From NCBI GenBank assembly GCA_029261925.1, contig JAJDAJ010000093.1, forward strand, positions 23,139 to 87,138: a DNA stretch of 64,000 bases, written 5' to 3'. The stretch is from Deltaproteobacteria bacterium. Lineage in GTDB: Bacteria > Myxococcota_A > UBA9160 > SZUA-336. The position numbers were made by a program, and so were the translations under genes. The notes beneath the pieces are model-generated. The model saw only the letters and a program-made list of their open reading frames with translations, did not search any database and was not told the origin of the DNA. Positions 8,989 to 18,108 of the stretch are shown here, piece by piece. Position 1 is the stretch's first letter. Each line of letters starts with the position of its first letter.

Positions 8989-10232
8989 TGCCGGGCCTGC
9001 TCGAGGGACTGCGCGTGGTCGAGCTCGCCAGCGAGTTCGCCGCATTCGCCGGGAAGATGTTCGCGGGGCTGGGTGCCGAGGTCGTCGTGGTCGAGCCACC
9101 GGGAGGGCATGCCTCGCGGTCGTTCGGGCCCTTCGCCGGCGACGTCCCCGGACCCGAGAACAGCCTCTGGTGGCGCCACTACGGCACCGGGAAGAAGAGT
9201 GTCACCGTCGATCTCGACACGGACGCGGATGCGCTGCGCCGGCTCGTCGCCAGCGCCGACATCGTGCTCGAGGCCGAGGCGCCCGGCCGCCTGTCCGGGC
9301 TCGGCCTCGACTTCGACGCCTTCCATGCGGATCTCCCGGCGCTCATCTGGGTCTCCGTCACGCCGTTCGGCCACGACCTTCCGCGTGCCGGGGAGCAGGC
9401 GGTGGACCTGACCGTGCAGGCGGCAGGCGGCCCGGTGTGGAGCTGCGGGTACGACGACCACACCCTTCCGCCAGTCAGATGCGGGGGGAACCAGGGCTAC
9501 CACACGGCATCGATCTGGGCGCTTCTGGGCGCGCTGACGGCCGTGCTGCACCGGGACGTCCGCGGCCTCGGGCAGCGCGTCGACGTGAGCATGCACGCGG
9601 CGGCCAACGTCACCACGGAGCTGGCATCGTACACCTGGCTCGTCGCCCGCGAGACCGTACAGCGCCAGACCGGGCGGCACGCGTCCGTCCAGCCGACGAG
9701 CGAGACCGTGGTCGTCGCCGCGGACGGTCGCGCCGTCAACACGGGCGTGCCGCCCCGGACGGGTCCGGAGTTCCGCCGGCTGCTGGCCTGGCTCGAGGAG
9801 CTCGGACTCCTCGACCAGTTCCGCGACCGGGTCTTCCTCGAGATGGGTGCGGAGCGCGAGCGGATCGATCTCTCCGTCGTGGGCGCGGATCCGGTGGTGA
9901 CGGAGATCTACGCGGCTGCGCGGGAAGCGCTGGTCTTCATCGCCGGCCGCCTGGATGCCCACGAGTTCTTCATCCAGGGCCAGCAGCACGGCATTGCCTG
10001 TGGTGTCGTCTACGCACCCGAGGAGGTGCTCGACGACCCGCACTTCGTCAGCCGGGGCTTCCCGGTCCGGATCGACGACGGGGTGCTCGGCAGGAGCTAC
10101 ATCGCGCCGGGCGCGCCGTTCGTCTCGAACCGGACCCGCTACGCGGTCACGCGCGCGCCGGCGGTCGGGGAGCACGACGACCTGCTGCGCGATCTCCGGC
10201 CGCGCACGGACCGGTCGCGGGAGCGGCCGTGA
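8988..10232 (+). CDS. CaiB/BaiF family III CoA-transferase, catalytic partner subunit
   Basis: A 414-residue family III CoA-transferase starting at the ATG that overlaps the previous stop codon (TGATG at 8986-8990). Asp140 in Q-A-V-D-L-T-V-Q-A sits at the position of the nucleophile that forms the aspartyl-CoA anhydride. The GAEVVVVEPPGGHASRSFG segment contributes to CoA binding. The overlap, similar length and divergent sequence of the two genes suggest an obligate heteromer. The substrate acid is unknown. The gene is convergent with the amidohydrolase ending at 10258. Confidence 0.88.
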   Translation: MPGLLEGLRVVELASEFAAFAGKMFAGLGAEVVVVEPPGGHASRSFGPFAGDVPGPENSLWWRHYGTGKKSVTVDLDTDADALRRLVASADIVLEAEAPGRLSGLGLDFDAFHADLPALIWVSVTPFGHDLPRAGEQAVDLTVQAAGGPVWSCGYDDHTLPPVRCGGNQGYHTASIWALLGALTAVLHRDVRGLGQRVDVSMHAAANVTTELASYTWLVARETVQRQTGRHASVQPTSETVVVAADGRAVNTGVPPRTGPEFRRLLAWLEELGLLDQFRDRVFLEMGAERERIDLSVVGADPVVTEIYAAAREALVFIAGRLDAHEFFIQGQQHGIACGVVYAPEEVLDDPHFVSRGFPVRIDDGVLGRSYIAPGAPFVSNRTRYAVTRAPAVGEHDDLLRDLRPRTDRSRERP

Positions 10233-10257
10233 GCGCCGATCCAGCGGTGGGCGGGCC

Positions 10258-11433
10258 TCAGGCCGCGGTCGGCGGCAGGTCCACGCGGTAGAGCTCCGCG
10301 GCGTTGTCCTGGAGCACCTGCCGCTTCGTCGCGTCGTCCATGCCTGCGAGCGCCTTGTCGACCGACTCCAGCGCATCGGGATACAGGCATGTCGGGTGCG
10401 GGTAGTCCGTCTCGAACATCACCTGGGATGCGCCGAGTGCCTCGATCGTCGGCTTCAGGCCCTGGCGCTCGAACCAGAAGCACCCGTAGACCTGTCGCTT
10501 GAAGTACTCCGACGGCCGCAGCGAGAGCACGTCGACCACGCTGGGCGAGCTCTCGTAGAGCTGGTAGTCGAGCGCCTCGAGGAAGAACGGAATCCAGCCG
10601 ATCCCGCTCTCCACCGAGACGAACTTCACGGTGGGGTATCGCTCCATCAGACCCGAGAAGATGAGGTTCGCCAGGACGCGCCCGTTCGCCATGAAGATCA
10701 TCGCGGACCCGATCGCCAGCTTGCGCTCGCCGTCGAGCCCGGGCCACGGCGACGAGCCATACCAGTCCATCAGCTGCTCGCTCGCGCCGATGTGAAAGTT
10801 GACCGGCTGGTGGTGCTCCGCGCACGCCTCCCAGAACGGCTCCCACTCGGGCTGCCAGAGCTCGGGCGCGCCACGCACGTGCGGGTCGCTGCAGATGTTC
10901 ACGCCGCGCAGGCCGTTCGCCGCCGTGCGGTGAACTTCCTCGGCCGAGGCCTGCGGGTCCCACCACGGCATCAGCGCCATCGGCAGGAGCCGGTTCTTGG
11001 ACTCCTCCTGGATCTCCGTCATGGCGTCGTTGTAGAGGGTGACGCAGAGCTGGCGAAGCTCCGGGTCGCCGATGTCCGCGAAGCGCTGCGCGCCGAATCC
11101 GGCGACGTTCGGGTACAGCACCTGCGCCCAGATCCCGTGCTCATCGAGTACCTCGACGCGGGCGCGCATGTCGTACGACGCGGGGTGGATCTCGTCGCGC
11201 GTGAACTCGAAGAACGCGGGCCCGGGGGTCTTCGCGCCGTCCGGCCGGATCACGCTGGAGAGGTTCTGACGACCGAGCAGGGCGCCGTCGAAGGACCAGC
11301 TGAGGTTGCCGTCTGCCTCCACGACACGGGGAACGCGATCGGCGAAGCGCGCCGGCGCCCGGCTCGTCCACAGGTCGGGCGGCTCGGTGATGTGCGCATC
11401 CACGTCGATGATGTGGAGCTTGCGGATGTCCAT
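10258..11433 (-). CDS. Amidohydrolase-2 family protein
   Basis: A 391-residue TIM-barrel amidohydrolase_2 protein. The metal-binding strand is DVDAH at residues 10-14, a second histidine is in NFHIGAS (His213), and the catalytic-Asp strand is FETDYPHP at 339-346. The start at 11433 is preceded by GGGAGGAACCGGT, an excellent ribosome binding site. The family includes hydrolases and decarboxylases acting on cyclic and aromatic acids. It is divergent from nothing close and sits downstream of the CMD-family gene on the same strand (143-base gap), so co-transcription is possible but not certain. Confidence 0.88.
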   Translation of the reverse strand: MDIRKLHIIDVDAHITEPPDLWTSRAPARFADRVPRVVEADGNLSWSFDGALLGRQNLSSVIRPDGAKTPGPAFFEFTRDEIHPASYDMRARVEVLDEHGIWAQVLYPNVAGFGAQRFADIGDPELRQLCVTLYNDAMTEIQEESKNRLLPMALMPWWDPQASAEEVHRTAANGLRGVNICSDPHVRGAPELWQPEWEPFWEACAEHHQPVNFHIGASEQLMDWYGSSPWPGLDGERKLAIGSAMIFMANGRVLANLIFSGLMERYPTVKFVSVESGIGWIPFFLEALDYQLYESSPSVVDVLSLRPSEYFKRQVYGCFWFERQGLKPTIEALGASQVMFETDYPHPTCLYPDALESVDKALAGMDDATKRQVLQDNAAELYRVDLPPTAA

Positions 11434-11576
11434 ACCGGTTCCTCCCTGCGGCTTCTCGCGGACCCTACGGCACGCCCCGATCCGGGTCAAACACGAGCTG
11501 GAATCCTGGCTCGGACCCCGGGACCCATCTCGAGAGCGCTCGCGCGAGCGCCGCGCCTGTCGCAGGCCGCCCCGGA

Positions 11577-12275
11577 TCAGCGGGCGGACAGGCCCTCGTT
11601 GCCCTCCCGGAGGCGCAGCCTGAGGGCGTTCTGGTAGTAGGCCACCATCTCGTACTGCCCGATCAGCATCACGAACTCGATCAGCTGCTTCTCGTCCAGG
11701 GCTTCCGCCAGGACGCTCCAGGTCGCGTCGGAGATCATGGCGTCCTCGCGCAGCTCTTCCACCGCGCGGAGAATGGCGCGGTCGTGATCGCTCCATCCCG
11801 GCGCCCCGGAGCCCCGGGTCACTCGCTCGATCTCCTCCGCCGTCAGGCCGACGCTCTTGGCGATCGGGACGTGCTCTCCCCACTCGAACGGCGCCTGGCA
11901 GAGCCATCCCACGCGCAGGATCGCCAGCTCGCGATCTCGCGGTGGGAGCACACCGCTGAAGAAGAGCCGGGCGGTCTCCGCGTGTAGCCTGTAGAGCTCG
12001 GCATGGCGAACCATGGTCCGGAAGATCTCCGGAGCTTCTGCCGCCTGCGGCCCGGGCTCGACCCCCGGCTCGTCGCGAATCTGCCCGGTCGCCTCGAGCG
12101 CCCGCAGTACCTCGTCGGTGAACTCCTGGGGCTGGAGCGGCCCGACTCGCGGCGGCTTGCCGGTGATCAGCGCCTCGCGTGCTCTCGTGTCGGGCTCTGC
12201 ACGGGTCATGGTGACCAGCAGGATACCAGTCAGTCCCGCGAGGAGGGCGGTCGGGAAGCGGCGGCTGAGTCTCAT
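11577..12275 (-). CDS. Carboxymuconolactone decarboxylase (CMD/AhpD-fold) family protein, possibly exported
   Basis: A 232-residue protein whose residues about 85-225 form an AhpD-like all-helical CMD fold: RELAILRVGWLCQAPFEWGEH carries Cys126, Glu131 and His135, and the C-terminal LIGQYEMVAYYQNALRLRL helix is typical. The first 27 residues (two arginines, then ALLAGLTGILLVTM, then A-rich) look like a signal peptide. The start at 12275 has GGAG about 10 bases upstream; an internal ATG at 12209 would give a cytoplasmic form but has no visible ribosome binding site. Only one cysteine is present at the active site, so AhpD-type CxxC peroxidase chemistry is unlikely. Confidence 0.8.
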   Translation of the reverse strand: MRLSRRFPTALLAGLTGILLVTMTRAEPDTRAREALITGKPPRVGPLQPQEFTDEVLRALEATGQIRDEPGVEPGPQAAEAPEIFRTMVRHAELYRLHAETARLFFSGVLPPRDRELAILRVGWLCQAPFEWGEHVPIAKSVGLTAEEIERVTRGSGAPGWSDHDRAILRAVEELREDAMISDATWSVLAEALDEKQLIEFVMLIGQYEMVAYYQNALRLRLREGNEGLSAR

Positions 12276-12322
12276 GCGCGGATCTCCGGGAAGATGGAGT
12301 GGGGAGTCGGGGCGGAGCGCGG

Positions 12323-12679
12323 TCAGCGCGGGTTCGGATCCCGGGAACGGAACGCCTGGACCTCCCGGAGGAGCGTCGCCAGTGCTCCGCGATCGAGCTG
12401 ATCCATCCGGCTGAAGCGCAGGCAGCTCTTGCCACAGCTGACGCCCGGGAAGTCACACTTCCGCCTCGCCAGAACGCTCGCAGCGACGTACAGCGCGACG
12501 TAGCGCTTCTGGGCCGCGAGATTCGCCAGCCCCGGATAGTCGAGCATGCCGTGGCCAATGCCTTCCTCGACGTCGGGGGCGACCTGGAATATCACGGCGC
12601 GTACCTCCTCGAGCAGCGTTCGCAGGTCGCCGTCCACGTCGCTTCTGTACGCTTCTGGTGAGCTAGAATCTCGGCGCAT
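12323..12679 (-). CDS. DUF1801-family small protein
   Basis: A 118-residue protein whose pattern SPEAYRSDV near the N-terminus, GIGHGMLDYPG at 40-50 and KRYVALYVAAS at 58-68 fits the DUF1801/YdhG family. These are small cytosolic proteins of unknown function with a hotdog-unrelated alpha/beta fold. Three cysteines cluster at residues 75-86 (KCDFPGVSCGKSC). The ATG at 12679 is preceded by GGAGGTGGA, an extended ribosome binding site. It is divergent from the SDR at 12840, leaving 160 bases that must contain both promoters. Confidence 0.75.
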   Translation of the reverse strand: MRRDSSSPEAYRSDVDGDLRTLLEEVRAVIFQVAPDVEEGIGHGMLDYPGLANLAAQKRYVALYVAASVLARRKCDFPGVSCGKSCLRFSRMDQLDRGALATLLREVQAFRSRDPNPR

Positions 12680-12839
12680 TCCACCTCCGGTGCGCGCGGT
12701 AGGAGAACGGCTGGCGTCTCCAGGATATCCGATCGGTGCGTCGGACACGGAGCGCTTCGTAGTAGCATCGGCTCGCGCGGGTCCCGTACTCGCACGCAGC
12801 GATCGAGGTGCTCGATCCGCGGGCCAGGGAGAACGACGA

Positions 12840-13718
12840 GTGACGCAGATCAAGGGGAGAGCGGCGGTCGTCACCGGCGGTGGAAGCGGAATCGGCATGG
12901 GGCTCGCGAGGGAGCTCGCCCGGGAAGGCGCGTCGGTCGCGGTGGCCGACATCATCCTGGAGAACGCGAAGAAGGTCGCCGACGAGATCAACGCGTCTGG
13001 CGGCAAGGCCGTGGCCATCCACTGCGACGTCTGCGAGCGCGATTCGATCGAGCGCATGAAGCGGGAGGCCTGTGCCGCGCTGGGGCGCGTCAGCCTGCTC
13101 TTCGCCAACGCAGGGGCAACGTCCTTCGAGCCGCTCGTGGAGATGTCGGACGACGATGTCGACTGGATCGTTCAGGTGAACCTGATGGGTGTGATGAACA
13201 CCACGCGTGCCTTCCTCCCCGACATGATGGAGTCGCGCGAAGGACACGTCTGCGCGACGGCGTCCATGGCGGGCCTGCTGCCCGGCTGGATCCCGGTGCA
13301 CGTGCCCTACTCGGCGGCGAAGGCCGGCATCATCGGGCTGATGATGAACCTCGCGCTGGAGATGAGCGAGTACGGCGTCCACACCACGAGCTACTGCCCG
13401 GGGGGCGTCGCGACGGGCATGAAGGCGAACAACGCCCGCTACCGACCGGCGCGATTCGGCGGGCCCCGGACGGACGAGGTCCAGGTGCCCGAGGCGTCGT
13501 TCAAGGACAACGCGGTCACCTTCTACTCGCCGGAAGACATCGCGCCGATCGTGCTGCGTGCCGTGCGGAACAACCGGCCCTTCGTCTTCGACCACGCGGA
13601 GCAGCGCAGTGAGTTCCGGAGGACGTATTCCGACGTCGTGGAGGCCTGCTACGACGACGTCGAGGCCTGGGAGAAGGAGCACGGCACTCCGGATACCGTC
13701 GATCAGACCCGGGACTAG
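12840..13718 (+). CDS. Short-chain dehydrogenase/reductase
   Basis: A 292-residue classical SDR with the cofactor motif TGGGSGIG near residues 11-18, the NAGA motif, the active-site serine in ATASMAGL and the YxxxK pair in YSAAK. The start is GTG at 12840 with GGGAGA 8 bases upstream; upstream in-frame ATGs give unconserved sequence. It oxidises or reduces a hydroxyl/keto group with NAD(P). It is clearly paralogous to the SDR at 25158: both share the MSDDD.DWI, FLPDMM, YRPARFGGP and CPGGVATG segments, marking a recent family expansion. The substrate is unknown. Confidence 0.9.
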   Translation: MTQIKGRAAVVTGGGSGIGMGLARELAREGASVAVADIILENAKKVADEINASGGKAVAIHCDVCERDSIERMKREACAALGRVSLLFANAGATSFEPLVEMSDDDVDWIVQVNLMGVMNTTRAFLPDMMESREGHVCATASMAGLLPGWIPVHVPYSAAKAGIIGLMMNLALEMSEYGVHTTSYCPGGVATGMKANNARYRPARFGGPRTDEVQVPEASFKDNAVTFYSPEDIAPIVLRAVRNNRPFVFDHAEQRSEFRRTYSDVVEACYDDVEAWEKEHGTPDTVDQTRD

Positions 13719-13754
13719 CCGGTCGCGGCCGCCCGGCGCGCGAGCGCTCCGGAG

Positions 13755-14978
13755 CTAGGTTTCCAGATCCTCGGAGTCAGGCTCCAGGCCCGAGGCGGTC
13801 TCCTCCGCGAGGTCCTTGAGCTCCGGGCTGCGACGACGGCGCTCCCTGTCGGGGACCATGCTGCGCATGGAGTCGAGCTTTCCGAAGCAGAGCAGCTTGT
13901 CGTTCGCCTCCAGCTCGCGGTCGGCCCGTGGGTTCGGAATCACCTTCGCGCCGCGGTAGAGCGTCAGCACATTGATGTCCTGGCCCCGGAGCTTGGTGTC
14001 CGAGATCGTCATGCCGACGAAGTTCGACCCCTCGGGAATGTAGATCTCGCTGACGCCATAGCCCTTGCTGACCGTCAGGCGCTGCCGGATGTCGATCTCC
14101 GGGAAATCGACCTGCGCGGCGATGTAGTCGACGACCGCCCCGGCGATGTCCAGCTGGGTGCAGGTCTCGATGCCCTCCAGGCCGGGCGACGAGTTGACCT
14201 CCATGATCTGCGGCCCGTCCTTGCTCTCCAGCATGTCGACGCCCGCGACCCGCAATCCCATGATCTGCGCCGCCCGCACGGCCGTCTGCTCGTAGTCCGG
14301 GGAGAGCTCCACCGCCTCGGCCACGCCGCCCCGATGCACGTTGCTGCGAAATTCCTGGCCCTGCGCCACCCGCCGCATCGCTGCGACCACCCGGTCGCCG
14401 ACCACGAATGCACGGATGTCCTTGCCCTTGCTCTCTGCGACGAACTTCTGCACCAGGACGTTCTGCTTCTGGCTCTGCAGCAGCTCGATGATCGACTCGG
14501 CCGCCTTCACGGACTCGGCGAGCAGCACGCCGATGCCCTGGGTGCCCTCGATCAGCTTGATGATCACGGGCGCGCCCCCGACCCGGTCGATCGCCGGCAG
14601 CACGTCCTTCTTGTCCCGGACGAATGTCGTCCGCGGAATGCCGATGTGATGGCGGCTCAGTATCTGCAGGCTGCGCAGCTTGTCGCGTGAGTTGAGAATG
14701 CCGTGCGCGGTGTTCGCGCAGAACACGTCCATCTCCTGGAACTGCCTGACCACCGCGGTGCCGTAGTAGGTGATCGATGCGCCGATTCTCGGCAGCACCG
14801 CATCGTAGTCGCTCAGCTCCTTCTGCCGGTAGTACAGATCGGGGATCCCGCGCTGAAGGTCGATCGCGAACTTCAGCGTGTCCAGCACCCGGACCTCGTT
14901 GCCACGCTGGAGCGCGGCCTCCTTGAAGCGGCGCGTGCTGTACGATCTGGGTCCACAGGAGAGTATGGCGAGCTTCAT
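13755..14978 (-). CDS. RimK-type ATP-grasp ligase fused to an RCK_C (TrkA-C) domain
   Basis: A 407-residue fusion. Residues 1-290 form a RimK/LysX-like ATP-grasp ligase: the N-terminal RimK pre-grasp region (LAILSCGPRSYSTRRFKEA), the ATP-binding KLIEGTQGIGV loop, LVQKFVAESKGKDIRAFVVG, and the metal-binding IMEVNSSPGLEGIE. RimK enzymes add glutamate to ribosomal protein S6 or form small peptides. Residues about 305-385 match RCK_C, with SEIYIPEGSNFVG and the VIPNPRADRELEANDKLLCFG pattern; this domain binds small ligands in K+ channels and transporters. The tail is acidic. The fusion suggests a ligand-regulated ligase. It stands alone; the target is unknown. Confidence 0.88.
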   Translation of the reverse strand: MKLAILSCGPRSYSTRRFKEAALQRGNEVRVLDTLKFAIDLQRGIPDLYYRQKELSDYDAVLPRIGASITYYGTAVVRQFQEMDVFCANTAHGILNSRDKLRSLQILSRHHIGIPRTTFVRDKKDVLPAIDRVGGAPVIIKLIEGTQGIGVLLAESVKAAESIIELLQSQKQNVLVQKFVAESKGKDIRAFVVGDRVVAAMRRVAQGQEFRSNVHRGGVAEAVELSPDYEQTAVRAAQIMGLRVAGVDMLESKDGPQIMEVNSSPGLEGIETCTQLDIAGAVVDYIAAQVDFPEIDIRQRLTVSKGYGVSEIYIPEGSNFVGMTISDTKLRGQDINVLTLYRGAKVIPNPRADRELEANDKLLCFGKLDSMRSMVPDRERRRRSPELKDLAEETASGLEPDSEDLET

Positions 14979-15115
14979 TCGTTTCCCTCGATGACTTGGC
15001 CCGAGGGGTCAGAAGACCTCGTTGTCACGCGGGGTCCGACCTGCTCCGGGGAGATCAGACTACCCAAACGGCGCCCGGAGCGAAAACAGCTGCGCCGCAG
15101 GGGCGGGGCACGCGC

Positions 15116-15670
15116 CTACCAGCGCACGCCGTCGGGCCTGGAAACGATCGGACGCTCGTAGGAGGGGTCGTCCTTGCTCCAGAGCGCCTTGAGGAACCCC
15201 TTGACGTTCTTCGAGTAGACCCAGGTCGCGTCGGTGTCGGCGGACATCTCGATCGTGCAGCGCCGGGTGACGATCCGCCAGTCGCCATTCCTCTTCTCGA
15301 GCTGGTCGAGGTAGCGACCGAACGCGATCGTGGTGGTCTTCCCGTCGAGCCAGAACAGCCCGCCCACCACGTAGGACTCGCAGTAGGCGGTATCGCCGTC
15401 GAGCTCGCAGAGGTGATTGGTGATGTTGTGGCTGGTCATGTTGAAGTTCGCACGATGCCCTGCGTTCGCGTTCTCCGCGTAGTCGGGCGCCCGCGTGACG
15501 ACGGAGCCGTGCTCGTCCACGCCATCCTCCCACCAGCAGCTCGCGATCATCTCGACGTCCTGCCGGTCGCGGGCGCGAGATTCTCGCTGGATGCAGTCGA
15601 GAATGTCCTGCCGGTCCTTGAGGTACCCGACGGTGGTCTTGAGGCTCTCGAACTCCGCTTCGCTGCTCAT
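15116..15670 (-). CDS. NTF2-like/SnoaL-type protein
   Basis: A 184-residue protein of the NTF2-like cone fold (SnoaL_4 type), related to small hydrolases/isomerases and to ring-hydroxylating dioxygenase beta subunits. The N-terminal helix LKDRQDILDCIQRESRARDRQDVEMIASCWWEDG is typical, and the second half alternates strands through FGRYLDQLEKRNGDWRIVTRRCTIE. The ATG at 15670 follows GGGGAGATCCGG. It is divergent from the molybdenum hydroxylase at 15855. No active-site residues can be assigned with confidence, so enzyme or binding protein are both possible. Confidence 0.75.
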   Translation of the reverse strand: MSSEAEFESLKTTVGYLKDRQDILDCIQRESRARDRQDVEMIASCWWEDGVDEHGSVVTRAPDYAENANAGHRANFNMTSHNITNHLCELDGDTAYCESYVVGGLFWLDGKTTTIAFGRYLDQLEKRNGDWRIVTRRCTIEMSADTDATWVYSKNVKGFLKALWSKDDPSYERPIVSRPDGVRW

Positions 15671-15854
15671 CCCGGATCTCCCCTCGGGCTCTGGACGACG
15701 ATCTCATTATGCGCCGGGGCGAGCTCACGGCGCAGCGGCGGCCAACGGGCCCTGCGGCGGTGAGTTCCAGGGCCGGTTCCGGGCGAGATCGGGTATATAG
15801 ATCCGTGACGGCAGCCGGTCGGGTGGCCGGATCCGGTCGCCAGAGGAGAGATCG

Positions 15855-18077
15855 ATGGGCGAGCGCAAGTTCAGGCATATCGGTACCCGGGCGATCCGTC
15901 CCGACGGACTGGACAAGGTCACCGGACGGGCCAGCTACGGCGCCGACTTCAGCCTCCCGGGGATGCTCCACGGCGCAGTGCTGCGCAGTCCGCACGCTCA
16001 TGCGCGCATCCGCTCGATCGACACCCGCGCCGCCGGGACCCTGTCGGGGGTCCGCGCCGTGATCACCGCCCGGGATCTCCCCGAGCTGTCCCCCGACCAG
16101 ATGGGTGGCATCGAGGGCCATCCCGTCAGCTACCGCGACATCTCCGACAACTGCCTGGCGCGCGAGAAGGTGCTCTACCACGGCCACGCCGTCGCGGCCG
16201 TGGCGGCGAGCTCGGCGGAGGCGGCGCGCGCCGCCCTGGGCGCGATCCGCGTGGAGTACGAGGTGCTGGAGCCGGTCCTGGACATGGACCGTGCGCTGGA
16301 GGACGGCGCCCCCGTGCTGCATGGTGATCGGGGCTCGAACGTGGCCGCGAAGATCGAGCTCGACGGCGGCGATCTCGAGGGAGGGTACGCGCAGGCCGAG
16401 CACGTCGTCGAGCGCGAGTTCCGCACGCCGATGGTGCATCCGGGGTACATCGAGCCGCACGCCTGCGTCGTCCGGGTGGGCGAGGACGGCCAGATCGTGA
16501 TCTGGTGCTGCACGCAGGGCGGCTTCATGGTCCGCCAGCTCTGCGCGATCGTGTGCGCCATCGATCCGGCCAAGGTGAAGGTGATCCCGAGCGAGATCGG
16601 CGGCGGCTTCGGCGGCAAGACCACGCTCTACCTGGAGCCGCTCGCGGCGGTTCTCGCGCGCAAGACGGGCCGCCCGGTGAAGATGGTCATGACGCGCGAG
16701 GAGGTGTTCCGCGCCACGGGCCCGGCGTCGGGATCGAGGATCCGCGTCAAGGTCGGCATCGATGGCGACGGCAGGATCACCGCCGCCGACAGCGACATCT
16801 ACATGGAGGCGGGCGCCTACCCCGGCTCGCCCTTCGGCGCGGCGGCGAGCTGCATCTTCACCCCGTACCGGGTCCCGAACTTCCGCCTCGTGGCGTACGA
16901 CGTGGTGCTCAACAAGCCGAAGGCCGGTGCATACCGGGCTCCCGGCGCGCCGACGGCGGCCTTCGCGATGGAGTCGGTGCTCGACGAGCTGGCCGAGCGG
17001 AGCGGTCTCGATCCGATCGAGCTGCGCCTGCGCAACGCCGCTGGCGAGGGAGACCGCGCGCCCACCGGCGTCAAGCTCTGCGACCTGGGCATGCGCGAGG
17101 TCCTCGAGGCGGCGCGCAGCCATCCGCACTACAGCGCGCCGCTCGGGCCTCACCAGGGTCGCGGTGTGGCCTGCGGCTACTGGATGAACGCCGGGATGCA
17201 GTCGAGCGCGAACGTCACCGTGCATCAGGACGGCACGGCGGTGGTCGCGATCGGCAATCCCGACATCGGGGGTACGCGGGCCTCCATGGCCCTGATCGTC
17301 GCCGAGGAGCTGGGCGTGCCCTACGAGCGCGTGCGCTCGGTCGTGGTCGATACCGACAGCATCGGCTTCTCGGACATGACGGGCGGCAGCCGCACCACGG
17401 TGGCGACCGGCCACGCGGTCTCGATCGCCGCGCGCGACATCGTCGACCAGCTGCGGGCCCGGGCCGCCCGGATCTGGGGCGTCGATCCCGGCGAGGTGCG
17501 CTGGGAGGAGGGCAGGGCCCTGCCGCCCGACGGCGAGCACGAGCCGCTGACGATCGACGAGCTGTCCGCGCAGAGCGGGGCCCTCGGGGGCCCGATGCTG
17601 GGCAATGGATCGCTGAGTGCGCAGGCGGCGCCCGCGGTCGGACTGCACCTCTGCGACGTCGAGCTCGACCCGGAGACGGGGGTCTCGAAGGTGGTGCGCT
17701 ACACCGCGATCCAGAACGCCGGCAAGGCCATCCACCCCAGCTACGTCGAGGGCCAGATGCAGGGCGGCGCCTCGCAGGGCATCGGCTGGGCGCTCAACGA
17801 GGAGTACATCTTCGACGCCGACGGCCAGATGGAGAACCCCGGCTTCCTCGACTACCGGATGCCGGTGGCCTCGGACCTGCCGATGATCGATACCGTGATC
17901 GTCGAGGTGCCGAGCCCGTACAACCCCTACGGCGCCCGGGGCGTCGGCGAGCTCCCGATCGTTCCCCCGCTGGCCGCGGTGGCCAATGCGCTCTCGCACG
18001 CGGCGGGGACCCGCTTCACCGAGCTGCCCCTCTCTCCGCCGCGCGTGCTCGCGGCGATGGAGCCCCGGCGCACGTGA
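15855..18077 (+). CDS. Molybdenum hydroxylase (xanthine dehydrogenase/aldehyde oxidase family) large subunit
   Basis: A 740-residue molybdopterin-binding subunit of the xanthine-oxidase family, hydroxylating an aldehyde or N-heterocycle with water-derived oxygen. The N-terminal a/b hammerhead (KVTGRASYGADF, HAHARIRSID) is followed by the Moco-contact loop GGGFGGK at residues 249-255, the AYRAPGAP segment near 359-366, and the base Glu699 in RGVGE. These are all hallmarks of the CoxL-like subunit. The usual FAD (medium) and 2Fe-2S (small) subunits are not encoded next to it; an MFS transporter follows after 31 bases instead. AGAGGAGAG lies just before the ATG. Confidence 0.92.
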   Translation: MGERKFRHIGTRAIRPDGLDKVTGRASYGADFSLPGMLHGAVLRSPHAHARIRSIDTRAAGTLSGVRAVITARDLPELSPDQMGGIEGHPVSYRDISDNCLAREKVLYHGHAVAAVAASSAEAARAALGAIRVEYEVLEPVLDMDRALEDGAPVLHGDRGSNVAAKIELDGGDLEGGYAQAEHVVEREFRTPMVHPGYIEPHACVVRVGEDGQIVIWCCTQGGFMVRQLCAIVCAIDPAKVKVIPSEIGGGFGGKTTLYLEPLAAVLARKTGRPVKMVMTREEVFRATGPASGSRIRVKVGIDGDGRITAADSDIYMEAGAYPGSPFGAAASCIFTPYRVPNFRLVAYDVVLNKPKAGAYRAPGAPTAAFAMESVLDELAERSGLDPIELRLRNAAGEGDRAPTGVKLCDLGMREVLEAARSHPHYSAPLGPHQGRGVACGYWMNAGMQSSANVTVHQDGTAVVAIGNPDIGGTRASMALIVAEELGVPYERVRSVVVDTDSIGFSDMTGGSRTTVATGHAVSIAARDIVDQLRARAARIWGVDPGEVRWEEGRALPPDGEHEPLTIDELSAQSGALGGPMLGNGSLSAQAAPAVGLHLCDVELDPETGVSKVVRYTAIQNAGKAIHPSYVEGQMQGGASQGIGWALNEEYIFDADGQMENPGFLDYRMPVASDLPMIDTVIVEVPSPYNPYGARGVGELPIVPPLAAVANALSHAAGTRFTELPLSPPRVLAAMEPRRT

Positions 18078-18108
18078 AGACGGAGGCCATGACGCGAGCT
18101 CGACCCGG

